Part shown: piece after piece, positions 63,685 through 64,000 of the stretch
Position numbering within the stretch: the stretch's first letter is position 1
How the letters are laid out: each line of letters starts with the position of its first letter
Assembly (NCBI RefSeq): GCF_003584645.1
Contig: NZ_AP017928.1
Coordinates: 2,642,395 to 2,706,394, forward strand
DNA from: Methylocaldum marinum
GTDB taxonomy: Bacteria > Pseudomonadota > Gammaproteobacteria > Methylococcales > Methylococcaceae
DNA: 64,000 nucleotides
Reading direction: 5' to 3'
Position numbers and translations under genes: made by a program
The notes under the pieces: model-generated
The model's database searches: none
What the model was told of the DNA's origin: nothing
Seen by the model: only the letters and a program-made list of their open reading frames with translations

Positions 63685-64000
63685 ACTTTCCTCCTACCAC
63701 ATCTGTGGATTGTTCTCAGAAATACTTGTCGGCCCCTACTTGGACCAGAAATCGTGCTGCCTTTTTGCAGGGGAGAACTATAAGCCGTTCCGTCCATAAA
63801 AAAAATTAAGTTGTTATGATTACTGTAATAAGATCGACTTATGCTTTCCGACCCGCTTACGCAGTCTGAATGCAGCGTATCCCCGAAAGCCGCACGATAG
63901 AATAAGCCAATAACTTTCGGCACTCCAAGGAGGATTTGCGCAACGGCCGCGCGAGCTTTCCCCGCTTCCCGAAACCCTCCTGCTCGTTAAGAAACATGTC
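63685..64000. other. cbbL upstream region
   Basis: About 316 bases that should contain the cbb promoter. The AT-rich part around 63795-63835 carries the palindrome ATTAC-T-GTAAT (63819-63829). No divergent cbbR gene is visible before the window ends, although an ATG occurs at 63995. Confidence 0.5.
63819..63829. promoter_or_regulatory. Possible CbbR-type operator
   Basis: ATTACTGTAAT is a perfect palindrome with the T-N-A spacing seen in LysR-type sites, about 135 bases before cbbL. Only the position and symmetry support this. Confidence 0.3.

Noticed and set aside
62140..63783. A 547-codon plus-strand ORF antisense to cbbL.
   Set aside because: It is a shadow of the RuBisCO large-subunit gene.

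Overview
The window looks like chromosome of a gammaproteobacterial methylotroph, most likely a RuBisCO-bearing type I methanotroph of the Methylococcaceae. That is an inference from the combination of a non-carboxysomal form IA RuBisCO with cbbQO, a complete Na+-NQR operon, a pseudomonad-type polar flagellum/chemotaxis operon, an MxaD-like SRPBCC protein paired with a YVTN beta-propeller protein, a PEP-CTERM protein and an MlaC/HpnM-type protein. No 16S rRNA or methane monooxygenase gene is present to confirm it.

Layout. 1-417: 3' part of an MlaC/HpnM-type gene. 602-20482 (all minus): one long motility operon read fliL-M-N-O-P-Q-R-flhB-flhA-flhF-fleN-fliA-cheY-cheZ-cheA-cheB-motC-motD-parC(truncated)-[IS debris]-cheW-small gene-DUF2802 gene. 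At 1711-3570 three unrelated insertion sequences are stacked where the end of the ParA-like gene and a second CheW-like gene would be expected. 20923-24108: a secreted protein gene and an intact IS66-family element with a perfect 8-bp target duplication. 24355-33477: sulfide:quinone oxidoreductase, recC, a lipoprotein, a TetR regulator, a glutathione transferase and a RecF-like ATPase, separated by dispersed repeats.

33555-38083 (minus) is the most unusual block: a protoglobin-like haem sensor, an ExeA-type ATPase fused to an FGE-like domain without the catalytic cysteines, an OmpA-like membrane protein and two roadblock/LC7 proteins. A second ExeA-type ATPase with an altered Walker B lies nearby at 39092. 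I do not recognise this set as a described system. 40094-46336 holds accessory genes (acetoacetate-decarboxylase-like, M23 peptidase, DUF1287, LysE, PEP-CTERM, GNAT, an unknown secreted protein). 46532-49682: YVTN protein, MxaD-like protein and exonuclease I, whose gene carries an in-frame copy of a dispersed palindromic repeat.

49830-56191 (minus): nqrABCDEF followed, beyond a terminator, by nqrM. Between nqrA and rnpB (RNase P RNA, 56819-57190, plus) I find a candidate anaerobically induced small RNA on the minus strand: a perfect FNR box centred 41.5 bases from the predicted start, a -10 hexamer and a strong terminator. 57583-63684 (minus): cbbL-cbbS, a terminator, an alpha/beta hydrolase, cbbQ and cbbO.

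Together the window encodes motility and chemotaxis, sodium-based respiration, sulfide oxidation and CO2 fixation, with two hints of oxygen sensing (the globin cluster and the FNR box).
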